A stretch of DNA of 64,000 bases, taken from assembly GCF_014490665.1 (NCBI RefSeq), contig NZ_CP061038.1:2914001-2978000 (forward strand), written 5' to 3'. Numbering within the stretch: the stretch's first letter is position 1; each line of letters begins with the position of its first letter. The notes under the pieces were generated by a model that saw nothing but the letters and a program-made list of their open reading frames with translations, made no database searches and had not been told where the DNA came from. Positions 37,434 through 47,900 of the stretch are shown here, piece after piece. A program made the position numbers and the translations under genes. The DNA comes from Sphingomonas alpina. Its GTDB lineage: Bacteria; Pseudomonadota; Alphaproteobacteria; Sphingomonadales; Sphingomonadaceae.

Positions 37434-38960
37434 ATGAGCGCATTTGGGCGTCGTCCAGGAGTAGGAGGGTCCACGGCCGGTAATCGGCCTGCGTTCGGCG
37501 TTGCGCGCCCGATGCAGGGCGGCGCGGCACGTCCCGCCGAACCCGAAACCGGCGGCGAGCAATTCCCGCCCCTGCCGATGCCGGGCGAGACCGACAGCCA
37601 GACGGGCAACATGCCGGGCGTCAACCAGGATGCGATGCAGCGTCTTGCGGACCGTCAGTCCGCATCGGGCGAAGCCGGCAATAGCCGCGTCGAGGGCTTC
37701 GAAAGCTCGATCCACAAGATCAAGGAGCAGGTGCTGCCGCGCCTGCTCGAACGAGTCGACCCGGAAGCCGCAGCGACGCTCGACAAGAATGAGCTGGCCG
37801 AGGAATTTCGCCCGATCATCGGCGAAGTGCTCGCCGAGCTGAAGCTGACACTCAACCGCCGCGAACAATTCGCGCTGGAAAAGGTGCTGGTCGACGAGTT
37901 GCTCGGCCTCGGGCCGCTCGAGGAATTGCTCGCCGATCCGTCGATCACCGACATCATGGTCAATGGCCCGGAGCAGACCTATGTCGAGCGCAAGGGCCAA
38001 CTGGTTCTCGCCAACATCCAGTTCCGCGACGAAGAGCATCTGTTCCAGATCGCCCAGCGCATCTGCAACTCGGTCGGCCGCCGCGTCGACCAGACCACGC
38101 CGCTGGCCGACGCCCGCCTGAAAGACGGTTCGCGCGTCAACGTGATCGTTCCACCGCTGTCCCTGCGCGGCACAGCGATCTCGATTCGTAAATTCTCCGC
38201 CAAGCCGATCACGCTCGACATGATGGCCGGCTTTGGATCGATGAGCCCGAAAATGGCCACCGCACTGAAGATTGCCGGAGCAAGCCGCTTCAATGTGGTC
38301 ATCTCGGGCGGTACCGGTTCCGGTAAAACCACCATGCTCAACGCCTTGTCGAAGATGATCGACCCGGGCGAGCGCGTGCTGACGATCGAGGATGCGGCTG
38401 AACTTCGCCTGCAGCAGCCGCATTGGCTGCCGCTCGAAACGCGGCCCGCCAATCTCGAGGGTCAGGGCGAAATCTCGATCCGCGACCTGGTCAAGAACGC
38501 GCTGCGTATGCGGCCGGACCGGATCATCCTGGGCGAAATTCGTGGCGCCGAATGTTTCGACATGCTCGCGGCCATGAACACCGGCCATGACGGATCGATG
38601 TGTACGCTCCACGCCAACTCCCCGCGCGAAGCGCTCGCGCGTATGGAAAACATGGTGATGATGTCGGACATCAAGGTGCCGAAGGAAGCGATCAGCCGGC
38701 AGATCGCCGACTCGGTCGAACTGATCATCCAGGTGAAACGTTTGCGCGACGGTTCGCGCCGCGTGACCAATGTTACCGAGGTGATCGGCATGGAGGGCCC
38801 GGTGATCGTCACGCAGGAACTGTTCAAGTTCGAATATCTCGACGAAAGCGCCGACGGCAAGATCCTCGGCGAGTATCGCTCGATGGGCTTGCGCCCTTAT
38901 ACGCTTGAAAAAGCACGGCAGTTCGGCTTCGATCAGGCGTTCCTGGAGGCCTGTCTCTAA
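37434..38960 (+). CDS. cpaF: CpaF/TadA-type type II/IV secretion ATPase
   Basis: 508 residues. The CpaF core begins near residue 90 ([22 protein letters not shown]), with [19 protein letters not shown] (Walker A 292-299), Asp box [16 protein letters not shown], and His box [21 protein letters not shown]. The first 90 residues are a Pro/Gly-rich disordered region. It powers Tad/Flp pilus assembly, but no tadB, tadC or flp genes adjoin it: next is an aspartyl protease. It may serve a Tad system encoded elsewhere. Confidence 0.92.
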   Translation: MSAFGRRPGVGGSTAGNRPAFGVARPMQGGAARPAEPETGGEQFPPLPMPGETDSQTGNMPGVNQDAMQRLADRQSASGEAGNSRVEGFESSIHKIKEQVLPRLLERVDPEAAATLDKNELAEEFRPIIGEVLAELKLTLNRREQFALEKVLVDELLGLGPLEELLADPSITDIMVNGPEQTYVERKGQLVLANIQFRDEEHLFQIAQRICNSVGRRVDQTTPLADARLKDGSRVNVIVPPLSLRGTAISIRKFSAKPITLDMMAGFGSMSPKMATALKIAGASRFNVVISGGTGSGKTTMLNALSKMIDPGERVLTIEDAAELRLQQPHWLPLETRPANLEGQGEISIRDLVKNALRMRPDRIILGEIRGAECFDMLAAMNTGHDGSMCTLHANSPREALARMENMVMMSDIKVPKEAISRQIADSVELIIQVKRLRDGSRRVTNVTEVIGMEGPVIVTQELFKFEYLDESADGKILGEYRSMGLRPYTLEKARQFGFDQAFLEACL

Positions 38961-39025
38961 TCAACGCCGACATTGCGCGCGTAAAGCCTTTTCTCTGGGT
39001 GGTTTATGCGGCTACGGCAGCGCGG

Positions 39026-40183
39026 ATGCGGAGTCTCGCTGCCCTGTTCCTGCTGCTGACCGCAGCAACACCACCCGCCGACCTCCTTGCGCACGACGCC
39101 GAGGTGCGGTGGGTGCCGTTCGACCTGACGCCCGGCAACCAGATCCGCTTCACGCTGATGGTCGACGGCAAGCCGGTCAGCGCGATTCTCGATACCGGGG
39201 TCAGCTTCTCGGTGCTGTCGCGCGCCTATGTCGACGCGGCGAAATTGAAGGTGCGGAGCGGCGGCAGCGCCAATGCGATCGGCGGCGTGGTGCCGCTCGG
39301 ATGGATCGACACGCAGTCGATCACATTGGGCGGGCTGACCCGGACCGGCGGCAGCATCAGCGTTGCCGCCCTGCCCGCGACCGCCACGGGCAGCACGCGG
39401 CCGATCGAGATGCTGGTCGGGCGCGACCTGACCGCGGAGTATGCGCTCGATATCGATTATGACACACGACGCTTTCGCCTGCTTCCCTCCGGCCGAATGC
39501 CATTCAAGGGAGCCAGTGCGCCGCTGGCAGTGTCACGCGATCGCCTGGTCTATGTCAGCGAGACGACGGTCAATGGGCGGCGTCTGCGGCCGATGATCGT
39601 CGATACCGGAGACGGCAACAGCGTCACCTTGTCGTCCGAGGCCTGGACGACCACCGCGATGGTCCCGACGGCGCGGACATCGACAATATCGTTCGGCCTG
39701 GGTGGGCCGATCGTCACCGACTTGATCATCGTGCCAGAACTGCGCACCGGCACCTTGGTCGCGCCTTATGTCGACGTGCAGATCGAACAGAAAGGCGGCT
39801 TTTCCCACGCCATGGGCATGGCCGGGCGGATCGGGTCGGGCTTTTTGCAGAAATATCGCGTGCTGCTCGATCCCAAGGCCGGCCACATGGTGCTGGCGCC
39901 GGGCGCTCAGTCGCGCGAGCCGACCGTGCGATCGACCAGCGGGCTGCTCGTAACCGCCGAAAGCGACCGGTTGAAGGTTCTGCATGTGATGCGCGGCGGA
40001 CCGGCGGAACGCGACGGATGGCGCGTCGGCGACACGATCTGCGTCATCGACGGCACACCGGTGCCGGACAATTATCCGTCCAACCCCATCGCAAGCTGGT
40101 CGATCGGCACCCCGGGGCGCGTGGTCGCGCTCGACCTGTGCGACGGCACACGCCGCAACCTGACGCTGCGGCATTTCTACTGA
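39026..40183 (+). CDS. Exported double-DTG retropepsin-like aspartyl protease with PDZ domain
   Basis: 385 residues from the ATG at 39026, which gives a signal peptide (MRSLAALFLLLTAATPPA). Two DTG motifs, D56 in AILDTGVSFSVLS and D193 in MIVDTGDGNSVTLS, with FTLMVDGKP and TVNGRRLRP before them, indicate two retropepsin lobes in one chain. A PDZ-like domain closes the protein (KVLHVMRGGPAERDGWRVGDTICVIDGTPVP). Probably periplasmic; it may process envelope proteins. Two bases separate it from the glycosyltransferase. Confidence 0.85.
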   Translation: MRSLAALFLLLTAATPPADLLAHDAEVRWVPFDLTPGNQIRFTLMVDGKPVSAILDTGVSFSVLSRAYVDAAKLKVRSGGSANAIGGVVPLGWIDTQSITLGGLTRTGGSISVAALPATATGSTRPIEMLVGRDLTAEYALDIDYDTRRFRLLPSGRMPFKGASAPLAVSRDRLVYVSETTVNGRRLRPMIVDTGDGNSVTLSSEAWTTTAMVPTARTSTISFGLGGPIVTDLIIVPELRTGTLVAPYVDVQIEQKGGFSHAMGMAGRIGSGFLQKYRVLLDPKAGHMVLAPGAQSREPTVRSTSGLLVTAESDRLKVLHVMRGGPAERDGWRVGDTICVIDGTPVPDNYPSNPIASWSIGTPGRVVALDLCDGTRRNLTLRHFY

Positions 40184-40185
40184 CC

Positions 40186-41682
40186 ATGGTCCTGCCGATC
40201 GCCTCGCGCTGGAAAACGGCGGCTCTACTGCTGCTCGTCGCGTTCGCGTTGCGGATGTGGGATTTCGGCAATCCCGTCATCCATGTCGATGAGCAATTCT
40301 ACCTGCTGGTCGGCGACCGCATCTTGCGGGGCGACCTGCCCTATATCGATATCTGGGACCGCAAGCCGATTGGCCTGTTTCTGCTTTTCGCTGCGATCCG
40401 TATGCTGCCGGGCGACGGTATTCTCGCCTATCAGATCGTCGCGACTCTGTTCGCCACGGCGACCGCATGGGTCGTCGACCGGGGTGCATTGCGGCTCGGC
40501 GCGGCACGCGTCGGCGCGCTGGCGGCAGCGATCGCCTATCTGATCTGGCTGTCCCTGCTCAACGGACGCGGCGGACAGTCGCCGGTATTCTACAATCTGT
40601 TCGTCGCCACCGCCGCGTTGCTCACGCTGCGCCTTCCCGCTCTGGCCGAAGCCGGCGCGCAGCGCGCGATCCTGAGCAATGGACTGATCGCCTGTCTGCT
40701 GGGCGGCTTCGCAATCCAGATGAAATACACGCCGGCGATCGAGGGCATGTATTTTGGCCTGGCCCATCTATGGTTCCTGCGCCGCGCCGGTGCCCGGCCG
40801 CCAGTGATTGCCGGTGCCGGTCTCTCCTGGATCGGTATGGGGCTGTTGCCGACATTGCTCGCGATCGGCGGCTATGCCTGGATCGGGCCGGAGGCGCTGC
40901 AGGCTTTCTGGTTCGCCAATGTCACCTCGATTGCACTGCGTCCCGGCTATCCGATCGATCAGATCGCGATGCGGCTGCTGGGTATCGTCGCGCAATTGTC
41001 GCCGCTGATCGTGGCGGCCGGGATTTCCTGGCGCTGGCGCCGGCGCATCGGCCTTGCCGGGGAAAGCGCGATCATCGCCTGGGGCTGGCTCGGTGCGGCG
41101 CTGATCGGTTTTTGCGCGATCGGGGCTTATTTCGATCATTATGCCCTGCCGCTGATCGCACCGCTCGCGCTGGTGGCAGCCCCCGCACTGGGGCGGTCCC
41201 CGCGGATCATGGTCGGGGCGCTGGGCCTGGCGATCCTGCTGTTCGTGATAAGGCTCGCCATGCAGCCGAGCAACGCCGAAGGCGCACGCGCAGTCGCCGC
41301 GATCGTCAAGGCGAATAGCGGCACCGAATGCCCGTGGGTCGCGATCGGCGATACCATCACCTACCGCCTGGCCGACACCTGCCTGCCGACCGCTTATGTC
41401 TTCCCCAATCTGCTGCTTTATGCGACCGAGCAGGGCGCGATCGGAATCGACGAAGCGGCGGAGGTCCGGCGCATTATCGCCACACGCCCGCCAGTGATCG
41501 TCACCTCGTCACGGTCGCTGAACATCTGGAACCGGGCAAGCTTCAGCGCGACCAAATCCGCGTTGCGCACTGATTACCGCCTCGTCTTCAGCACACCGCA
41601 CGACGACTATCGCACATTGGTCTATCTGCGCCGCGACCTGACGTTCAAGCGCCAGCCAGTCAGTCGTGAAGCGCCAGAATGA
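40186..41682 (+). CDS. GT39/ArnT-like membrane glycosyltransferase
   Basis: 498 residues from the ATG at 40186. About ten membrane helices. The catalytic Asp-Glu is in the first loop (VIHVDEQFYLLVGDRILRGDLPYIDIWDRKPIG), as in dolichyl/polyprenyl-phosphate mannosyltransferases of the PMT and ArnT families. It should transfer a sugar from undecaprenyl phosphate to an envelope acceptor on the periplasmic side; the acceptor is unknown. The start follows the protease stop by two bases, so they are co-transcribed. Confidence 0.83.
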   Translation: MVLPIASRWKTAALLLLVAFALRMWDFGNPVIHVDEQFYLLVGDRILRGDLPYIDIWDRKPIGLFLLFAAIRMLPGDGILAYQIVATLFATATAWVVDRGALRLGAARVGALAAAIAYLIWLSLLNGRGGQSPVFYNLFVATAALLTLRLPALAEAGAQRAILSNGLIACLLGGFAIQMKYTPAIEGMYFGLAHLWFLRRAGARPPVIAGAGLSWIGMGLLPTLLAIGGYAWIGPEALQAFWFANVTSIALRPGYPIDQIAMRLLGIVAQLSPLIVAAGISWRWRRRIGLAGESAIIAWGWLGAALIGFCAIGAYFDHYALPLIAPLALVAAPALGRSPRIMVGALGLAILLFVIRLAMQPSNAEGARAVAAIVKANSGTECPWVAIGDTITYRLADTCLPTAYVFPNLLLYATEQGAIGIDEAAEVRRIIATRPPVIVTSSRSLNIWNRASFSATKSALRTDYRLVFSTPHDDYRTLVYLRRDLTFKRQPVSREAPE

Positions 41683-41863
41683 TGAAGATCGCAGCGGCGA
41701 TCAGCGCGAACATCTGAAGCGTCGGCCAGTCGAGCAGACTCACACGATCGAGATTGGCGCGGCGCTTGCGACGACGATCGCCCAGCCCGGCGAAAAGTGC
41801 CACCAGCACGGCGACAATAGCGGCGCCCCAAAAGGGGGCCGCCGGCGAGTCGAACCACGCCAT
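41660..41863 (-). CDS. Small hypothetical membrane protein
   Basis: 67 residues: two membrane helices (FWGAAIVAVLVALFAGLG and LQMFALIAAAIFIILAL) joined by a basic loop (DRRRKRRANLDRV). It overlaps the convergent glycosyltransferase gene by 23 bases and sits eight bases downstream of phaR on the same strand, so it is likely co-transcribed with phaR. Family not recognised. Confidence 0.65.
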   Translation of the reverse strand: MAWFDSPAAPFWGAAIVAVLVALFAGLGDRRRKRRANLDRVSLLDWPTLQMFALIAAAIFIILALHD

Positions 41864-41870
41864 GGTCAGA

Positions 41871-42452
41871 TCAATGATCGAGCTTTTCGATCTTTTCGTT
41901 CAGCCGGGTCAGTTCGGCCTTGAGCGCAGCGATCTCGTCATCCTTGCTGGTCGTCGTTGCGGCAGCGGGTGTTTCGGCGGCAGCGGCAGCCGCTTTGGCG
42001 CCGGCCGATCCGGGCTTGAACGCAGCGGTCGCGGCCTCGAACATCGCCATGTTGCGCTTGGCGATCTCGGCAAAGGGAGAATTGGCGAACGCGCCTTCGA
42101 CCGCTGTCTTGAACTGTTCATGGTTGCGGCGGAAGCTGTCCATCGACGCCTCCAGATAGCCCGGCACCATCGCCTGCATCGAATCGCCGTACATCGCGAT
42201 CAACTGACGCAGGAAATTGACCGGCAGCATCGTCTGGCCGCGCGATTCCTCTTCCATGATGATCTGGGTCAGGACGTTGTGCGTGATGTCTTCGTCTGTC
42301 TTGGCATCGACGACCTTGAAATCGCGGCCTTCGCGCGTCATCGCGGCAAGGTGCTCAAGCGTGATGTAAGACGAGGTCTCGGTGTTATAGAGACGGCGGT
42401 TCGCATATTTCTTGATGATGACGGGGCCGTCGCCCGGTGTCTGCTTCTTCAT
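41871..42452 (-). CDS. phaR: Polyhydroxyalkanoate synthesis repressor PhaR
   Basis: 193 residues. The N-terminal DNA-binding part (VIIKKYANRRLYNTETSSYITLEHLA) and the PHB accumulation-regulator domain (DITHNVLTQIIMEEESRGQTMLPVNFLRQLIAMYGDSMQAMVPGYLEASMDSF) are both intact. PhaR binds PHA granules and DNA and represses phasin and itself. The C-terminus is Ala-rich with a short coiled coil (EIAALKAELTRLNEKIEKL). Divergent from the short PhaC-like gene; the 20-60 bases between them probably hold both promoters. Confidence 0.95.
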   Translation of the reverse strand: MKKQTPGDGPVIIKKYANRRLYNTETSSYITLEHLAAMTREGRDFKVVDAKTDEDITHNVLTQIIMEEESRGQTMLPVNFLRQLIAMYGDSMQAMVPGYLEASMDSFRRNHEQFKTAVEGAFANSPFAEIAKRNMAMFEAATAAFKPGSAGAKAAAAAAETPAAATTTSKDDEIAALKAELTRLNEKIEKLDH

Positions 42453-42471
42453 GGGAAAGGTCCCCGCCCAA

Positions 42472-43563
42472 GTGGTTGGTTCACCTGTAACACCCTTTAA
42501 TGCCGCACCGCAACACGGACCGCGGCCGTTACCCTTGTTTCTGGAGATGCTGCGCAGCGAAACCGCAACATCATCCGAGCGGCGCGATCTGGCCCTGGCC
42601 GGGCTGCGTGCCTATCAGGCGGCCGAACGCGGCAAACCGCGCAAACCCGCGCCGGCGCGCTATCGCAAGGGCCGGGCGCGGCTGCGCGACTATGGCTCGA
42701 AGGGTCAGACTGGCGGCCGCCCGGTGATCGTCGTGCCGTCGCTGATCAACCCGCCCTTCATCCTCGATCTGGCGCCCGACCTCTCGCTGCTGCGCTGGCT
42801 CGCTGCGCAGGGCTTTCATCCCTATCTGCTCGATTGGGGATCGCCCGATCCCGCAGCGAGAAACATGGACGTGACCGCGCATGTCGAACAATTGCTGCTG
42901 CCATTGATCGCGAAGCTCGCCGTGCCGCCGGTACTGATCGGCTATTGCCTGGGCGGGACGATGGCGCTCGCTGCCGCCTGCGCCGTGCCGGTGGCGGGAC
43001 TTGCGCTGGTCGCGGCGCCGTGGCGCTTCGATGGCTTCAATGGAAAGGCACGCGCCGACATCGCCGAGTTGTGGAAAGCAGCACGGCCGACCTGCGATGC
43101 GATGGGACTGGTCCCGATGGAGGTATTGCAAGCGGGTTTCTGGCGGCTGGATCCCGGACGCACGATCGCAAAATACGAAGCATTCGCGGCGATGGATCCG
43201 GACAGCGCCGGCGCGCGGACATTCGTTGCGATGGAGGATTGGGCCAATGCCGGCGCGCCCCTGCCTTTCGCGGCCGGCGAACAGATGTTCGACCAGTTCA
43301 TCGGCGGCAATATCACCGGGCGCGGCGAATGGACCGTTGGCGGCCTGACCGTCGATCCCGTGAACCTCACCTGCCCGGCGATCGATTTCGTTTCATTGAG
43401 CGACCGCATCGTCCCCGCGGCAAGCGCGGCCGACCTGACCGACCGGCGCGATCTGGGCGCCGGCCATGTCGGAATGATCGTGGGACGTGGCGCACGGACA
43501 CAGTTGTGGGAGCCGCTCGCGGGCTGGATCAGCGCGCTGCCCGACCACCGTTGCGGCAATTGA
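42472..43563 (+). CDS. Short PhaC-like alpha/beta hydrolase (possible class III-like PHA synthase or depolymerase)
   Basis: About 363 residues; the start is unsettled (GTG 42472 chosen; ATG at 42451 lies on the phaR start; ATG at 42547 would lose the conserved GPRPLPLFLE). The active-site box is GYCLGGT with Cys at about 159, exactly the PHA synthase box; a catalytic Asp fits VSLSDRIVPA and the His GAGHVGM. YLLDWGSPDP and VPSLINPPFI are also PhaC-like. It lacks the long N-terminal domain of class I PhaC, and no PhaE is next to it. Role in PHA or in another acyl transfer is open. Confidence 0.75.
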   Translation: MVGSPVTPFNAAPQHGPRPLPLFLEMLRSETATSSERRDLALAGLRAYQAAERGKPRKPAPARYRKGRARLRDYGSKGQTGGRPVIVVPSLINPPFILDLAPDLSLLRWLAAQGFHPYLLDWGSPDPAARNMDVTAHVEQLLLPLIAKLAVPPVLIGYCLGGTMALAAACAVPVAGLALVAAPWRFDGFNGKARADIAELWKAARPTCDAMGLVPMEVLQAGFWRLDPGRTIAKYEAFAAMDPDSAGARTFVAMEDWANAGAPLPFAAGEQMFDQFIGGNITGRGEWTVGGLTVDPVNLTCPAIDFVSLSDRIVPAASAADLTDRRDLGAGHVGMIVGRGARTQLWEPLAGWISALPDHRCGN

Positions 43564-43613
43564 ATGCGGCCCCTAGATAGCGCGCACAGCACAAGACCGC
43601 CCAAGGAGCTCCC

Positions 43614-44786
43614 ATGACCGATATCGTCATCACCGCCGCCAAGCGCACCCCTGTGGGCAGTTTCCTCGGCGCGTTCGGGACAGTCCCAGCGCATGAACTC
43701 GGCCGGATCGCGATCGAAGCGGCGCTGGAGCAGGCCGGGGTCGAAGGTGCGGATGTATCGGAAGTGATTCTCGGTCAGGTATTGACCGCCGCCCAAGGAC
43801 AGAATCCGGCGCGGCAGGCATCGATGGCGGCCGGCGTACCGAAGGAGATCCCGGCCTGGGGCGTCAATCAGGTGTGCGGTTCGGGTCTGCGCGCGGTGGC
43901 GCTGGCGGCTCAGGCGATCGCCACCGGTGACGCGACGATCGTCGTCGCGGGCGGCCAGGAATCGATGTCGCTCAGCGCCCATGCGCAGAATCTGCGCGGG
44001 GGGCAGAAGATGGGCGATCTCGCCTTGGTCGATACGATGGTCAAGGACGGGCTGACCGATGTGTTCAACGGCTATCATATGGGCATCACCGCTGAGAATC
44101 TTGCCGAACAATATCAGGTGACGCGCGGGCAGCAGGACGAATTCTCGGTCCGCTCGCAGAACCTTGCCGATGCGGCGCGGTCGTCGGGTCGGTTCCGTGA
44201 CGAGATCGCACCGGTCACGGTCAAGGGTCGCAAGGGCGACACGATCGTGTCCGATGACGAATATATCCGCAGCGGCGTGACGCTGGAGAGCGTGTCGGGC
44301 GTGAAACCGGCATTCAAGAAGGACGGCACTGTCACCGCAGCCAATGCCAGCGGCCTGAACGATGGCGCCGCAGCCCTGGTGTTGATGAGCCGCGAAGAGG
44401 CCGAGAAGCGCGGATCGACGATCCTTGCTACGATCCGGAGCTGGGCGTCGGCTGGCGTCGATCCTTCGATCATGGGCATCGGACCGGTCCCGGCGACGCG
44501 CCGCGCGCTTGAAAAGGCCGGCTGGACCATCGGCGACCTTGACCTGATCGAGGCGAACGAAGCGTTCGCGGCACAGGCTTTGTCGGTCGGCAAGGAACTT
44601 GGCTGGGATGCGAACAAGGTCAACGTCAATGGCGGCGCGATCGCGATCGGCCATCCGATCGGCGCGAGCGGCGCACGTGTGCTGACAACCCTGATCTACG
44701 AGATGCAGAAGCGCGATGCGAAGAAGGGCCTGGCGACGCTCTGCATCGGCGGCGGGATGGGCATCGCCATGTGTATCGAGCGTTAA
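43614..44786 (+). CDS. Acetyl-CoA C-acetyltransferase (thiolase)
   Basis: 390 residues with the full thiolase set: nucleophile C88 ([11 protein letters not shown]), [11 protein letters not shown], and the acid/base C377 ([14 protein letters not shown]). It condenses two acetyl-CoA to acetoacetyl-CoA, the first step of PHB synthesis (PhaA), or runs in reverse in degradation. Its position 50 bases after the PhaC-like gene and beside phaR supports the PHA role. No phaB (acetoacetyl-CoA reductase) is in the window. Confidence 0.94.
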   Translation: MTDIVITAAKRTPVGSFLGAFGTVPAHELGRIAIEAALEQAGVEGADVSEVILGQVLTAAQGQNPARQASMAAGVPKEIPAWGVNQVCGSGLRAVALAAQAIATGDATIVVAGGQESMSLSAHAQNLRGGQKMGDLALVDTMVKDGLTDVFNGYHMGITAENLAEQYQVTRGQQDEFSVRSQNLADAARSSGRFRDEIAPVTVKGRKGDTIVSDDEYIRSGVTLESVSGVKPAFKKDGTVTAANASGLNDGAAALVLMSREEAEKRGSTILATIRSWASAGVDPSIMGIGPVPATRRALEKAGWTIGDLDLIEANEAFAAQALSVGKELGWDANKVNVNGGAIAIGHPIGASGARVLTTLIYEMQKRDAKKGLATLCIGGGMGIAMCIER

Positions 44787-44818
44787 GACAAACAGCCGCT
44801 CCTGAAGTCGCAATGTTG

Positions 44819-44846
44819 CATTTTCGCTACACATCCGCCGAAAATG
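44819..44846. promoter_or_regulatory. Inverted repeat between thiolase and TonB receptor genes
   Basis: CATTTTCG (44819-44826) and CGAAAATG (44839-44846), 12 bases apart, 33 bases after the thiolase stop. It may be an operator for the receptor promoter or an inefficient terminator; there is no T-tract. Confidence 0.4.
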
Positions 44847-44919
44847 TGCTCTCCCGGTACCTGAACCGCGGATTAACGTTGTGAAAAGCTAGCGCGTCAG
44901 CAAAACAAAGCCCCATGCC

Positions 44920-44939
44920 GCGCGAGCGAACGCTCGCGC
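44920..44939 (+). promoter_or_regulatory. Hairpin just ahead of the TonB receptor start
   Basis: GCGCGAGCG (44920-44928), AA, CGCTCGCGC (44931-44939): nine perfect pairs with a tiny loop, ending 21 bases before the ATG and only a few bases from the ribosome-binding stretch TTGGGGATT. It could affect initiation or be an operator. Confidence 0.5.
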
Positions 44940-44960
44940 TATCTTGGGGATTTATATCAC

Positions 44961-47900
44961 ATGCTGAAAACTCGCCTTCTGGCGGCCAGTGCGCTCGCCG
45001 CCGGCACTTTCATGGTTCCGACCGGCGCTTTCGCACAAGCTGCTCCAGCCGCCGCTGAGCAGCCTGCAGCCACCGACGCCGCCGATGCCAATGACGATAC
45101 CATCATCGTGACGGGCTCGCGCATCCGCCGCCCGAACGACGATTCGCCGGTGCCGATCACGACCGTCAGCAAGGAAGAGATTTTCCAGAGCGGCCGTATC
45201 TCGGTCGGTGACGTGCTCAACGACCTGCCGCAGCTGCGCAGCTCGCTCGGCTCGCAGAACTCGACCTCGGGTCTTGGTACTCGCGGCGTCAACTTCCTCG
45301 ACCTTCGCGGCCTGGGCCGTTCGCGCACGCTGGTGCTGATCAACGGCCGCCGCCAGGTGTCGGCAGACATCATCAACAACGGCAACGCGGTCGACATCAA
45401 CACGCTGCCCACCGACCTGATCGACCGGGTCGACATCGTGACCGGCGGTAACTCGTCGATCTACGGTTCCGACGCCATCGCGGGTGTCGTCAACTTCGTC
45501 CTCAAGGACAATTTCGAAGGCCTGCAGTTCCACGGCCAGAGCGGCGTCAGCCGTTATGGTGACGCGGGCAACCAATATGCGTCGGTCGTTGCCGGCACCA
45601 ACTTCGCCGAAGGCCGCGGCAATATCGCACTCAATGTCGAATTCGCTCACCAGAGCGATTATTACGCGTCGGGCCGGCCCAATCTGCGCCAGAACGACGC
45701 CTTCGTCGTGGTCGACACTGACAGCACCCCGGGCGACGATGTAAAGGATCGCGCTTTCTATCGTGATCTGCGCAGCTCGACCATCTCCCTCGGCGGCCAG
45801 GTCGGCATCCGCTACTCCGCTGCGGCTGCGCCTTGCGGTAAGGACGCTGCAGGATCGGTAAACTCGGCCTACACCTGCGGCTTCCTGTTCCAGCCCGATG
45901 GCAGCCTCGTCAGCCAGACCGGCCTGCGTGTTGGCCTGGGTCCGAACGGCAACTTTGTCGGCGGCAACGGAACGACCAGCCGCGAAGGCAAGCTGGTAGT
46001 GCTCTCGCCCGACATCAAGCGCTATGTCGCCAACGCCATCGGCCACTTTGAAATTTCGCCGGCATTTGTGCCGTTCTTCGAAGCGAAATATGTCCGCACC
46101 GATGCTCGTGGTTCGCAGAGCGGGCCGTTCTTTGCACAGGGCACGACCCTTCAGGACGGCATCGACGCCGGCTTCGCTGATCGTTCCTATTCGAACGGCG
46201 GCGTTGCGGGGACGAACCGTGAGGGCATTCGTCTCGACAACCCCTTTCTGTCGGCCGCGAATCGCAATATCCTCGCCGCGCAGATGACCGCCGCGATCAA
46301 CTCGGGCGTCAATCCCAATACCGGCACAGCTTTCGGCACCACTGCAGCGGGATTGGCCAACCAGGCCGCCGCATTGGCGCAGGTCGCCGCAGGCACCTAC
46401 CGTTTCTCGCTGCGTCGTAACTGGGTCGACCTCGGCACTCGCGACGAGCAGATTCGGCGTGAACTGTATCGCGCGGTGGTCGGTGTTCGTGGCGATGTCG
46501 GAAGCGACTGGAACTACGAAATCTCAGCCAACTATGGCGAGCACAGCGAGCGCAACGTCATCACCGGCAACGTCAACACGCAGCGTTACCTGCTGGCGAT
46601 CGACACCACGCGGAACGCCGCTGGACAGATCGTCTGCCGTTCGCAGGTTGATCCGGTATACGGCGGCAGCGATGTCGCCGGCAACGCAGCGGTGCTGGCG
46701 CGCGATATCGCCGCCTGCGTTCCGCTCAATCCGTTCGGTCAGGGCAATGTGAGCGATGCCGCCAAGGCATATCTGACGACGCCGACTGTTGCGACCGGCA
46801 AGGCGAAGCAGTTCGTCGCAAGCGGCTTCGTTTCGGGCAAACTGTTCGAATTGCCTGGCGGCCCGCTCGCGGTTTCGGTCGGCGGCGAGTATCGTCGCGA
46901 GACCCTGACCTATGACCTGGATCCGGTGACTCAGGCTGGCTATGCATTCTACAATGCCATCCCTTCGTTCCGGGCGCCTGCCTTCGAAGTGAAGGAAGCA
47001 TTCGGCGAATTGTCGGTCCCGATCATCAAGGACGTGCCCTTCTTCAAGGAATTGACGCTCCATGGTTCGGGCCGCGTCGCGGACTATAAGGGTTCGGTGG
47101 GTACCGTTTACGCGTATAGCGGCGACGTCACCTGGCGCCCGGTCAGCGACCTGCTGCTGCGCGGTTCCTACTCGAAGTCGGTGCGTTCGCCCTATCTCGG
47201 CGATCTCTACTCGGTTCCGGGGCAGAACTTCACGCCGGCACCGAACGATCCTTGCTCGGCGCGTAACATCAACACCGGTTCGTCCACGCGTGCGGCCAAT
47301 TGCGCTGCTGCCGGTCGTCCGGCGGGTTACGACTACGCCTATACCGCGTCGCTCGAAATCCTCAGCGGCGGCAATCCGAACCTGAAGGCTGAAACCTCCA
47401 AGTCGAAGACTCTGGGCGCCGTGTTCCAGCCCAGCTTCTTCCGCGGGTTGACGGTGTCGGTCGACTATTACGACATCACGGTCGATAATGTGATCACCTC
47501 ACCGACCGTGCAGGCGGCGTTGAACGCATGCTACGATTCGCCGACTCTCAGCAACCAGTTCTGCGCTCTGTTCCAGCGCGCAGGTGCCAGCGGTGGACCC
47601 AACGGGGAAGACCCCTTCCGGATCATCGAGGGCTCCTACAAGGATAGCCCGCAGAACTACGCGCGACTGAAAACCCGCGGTTTCGATACGAACATTGCGT
47701 TCAATCGTGACTTCGGCTTCATGAAGGCGAGCCTGAAGGGCGTGTGGACCCATGTCGTCCAGAACGACCAGTTCACCGATCCGTCGCGTCCAAACTTCAA
47801 GAACGTGATCACGGACGAGTTGGGCGATCCTTCGGACGCGTTCAACATCAGCACCGACCTCAAGTTCGGCAAGTTCACCATCGGACACACCTTCCGCTGG

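Noticed and set aside
42942..44834. Minus-strand ORF of 630 codons opposite thiolase
   Set aside because: Shadow of the thiolase and PhaC-like genes.
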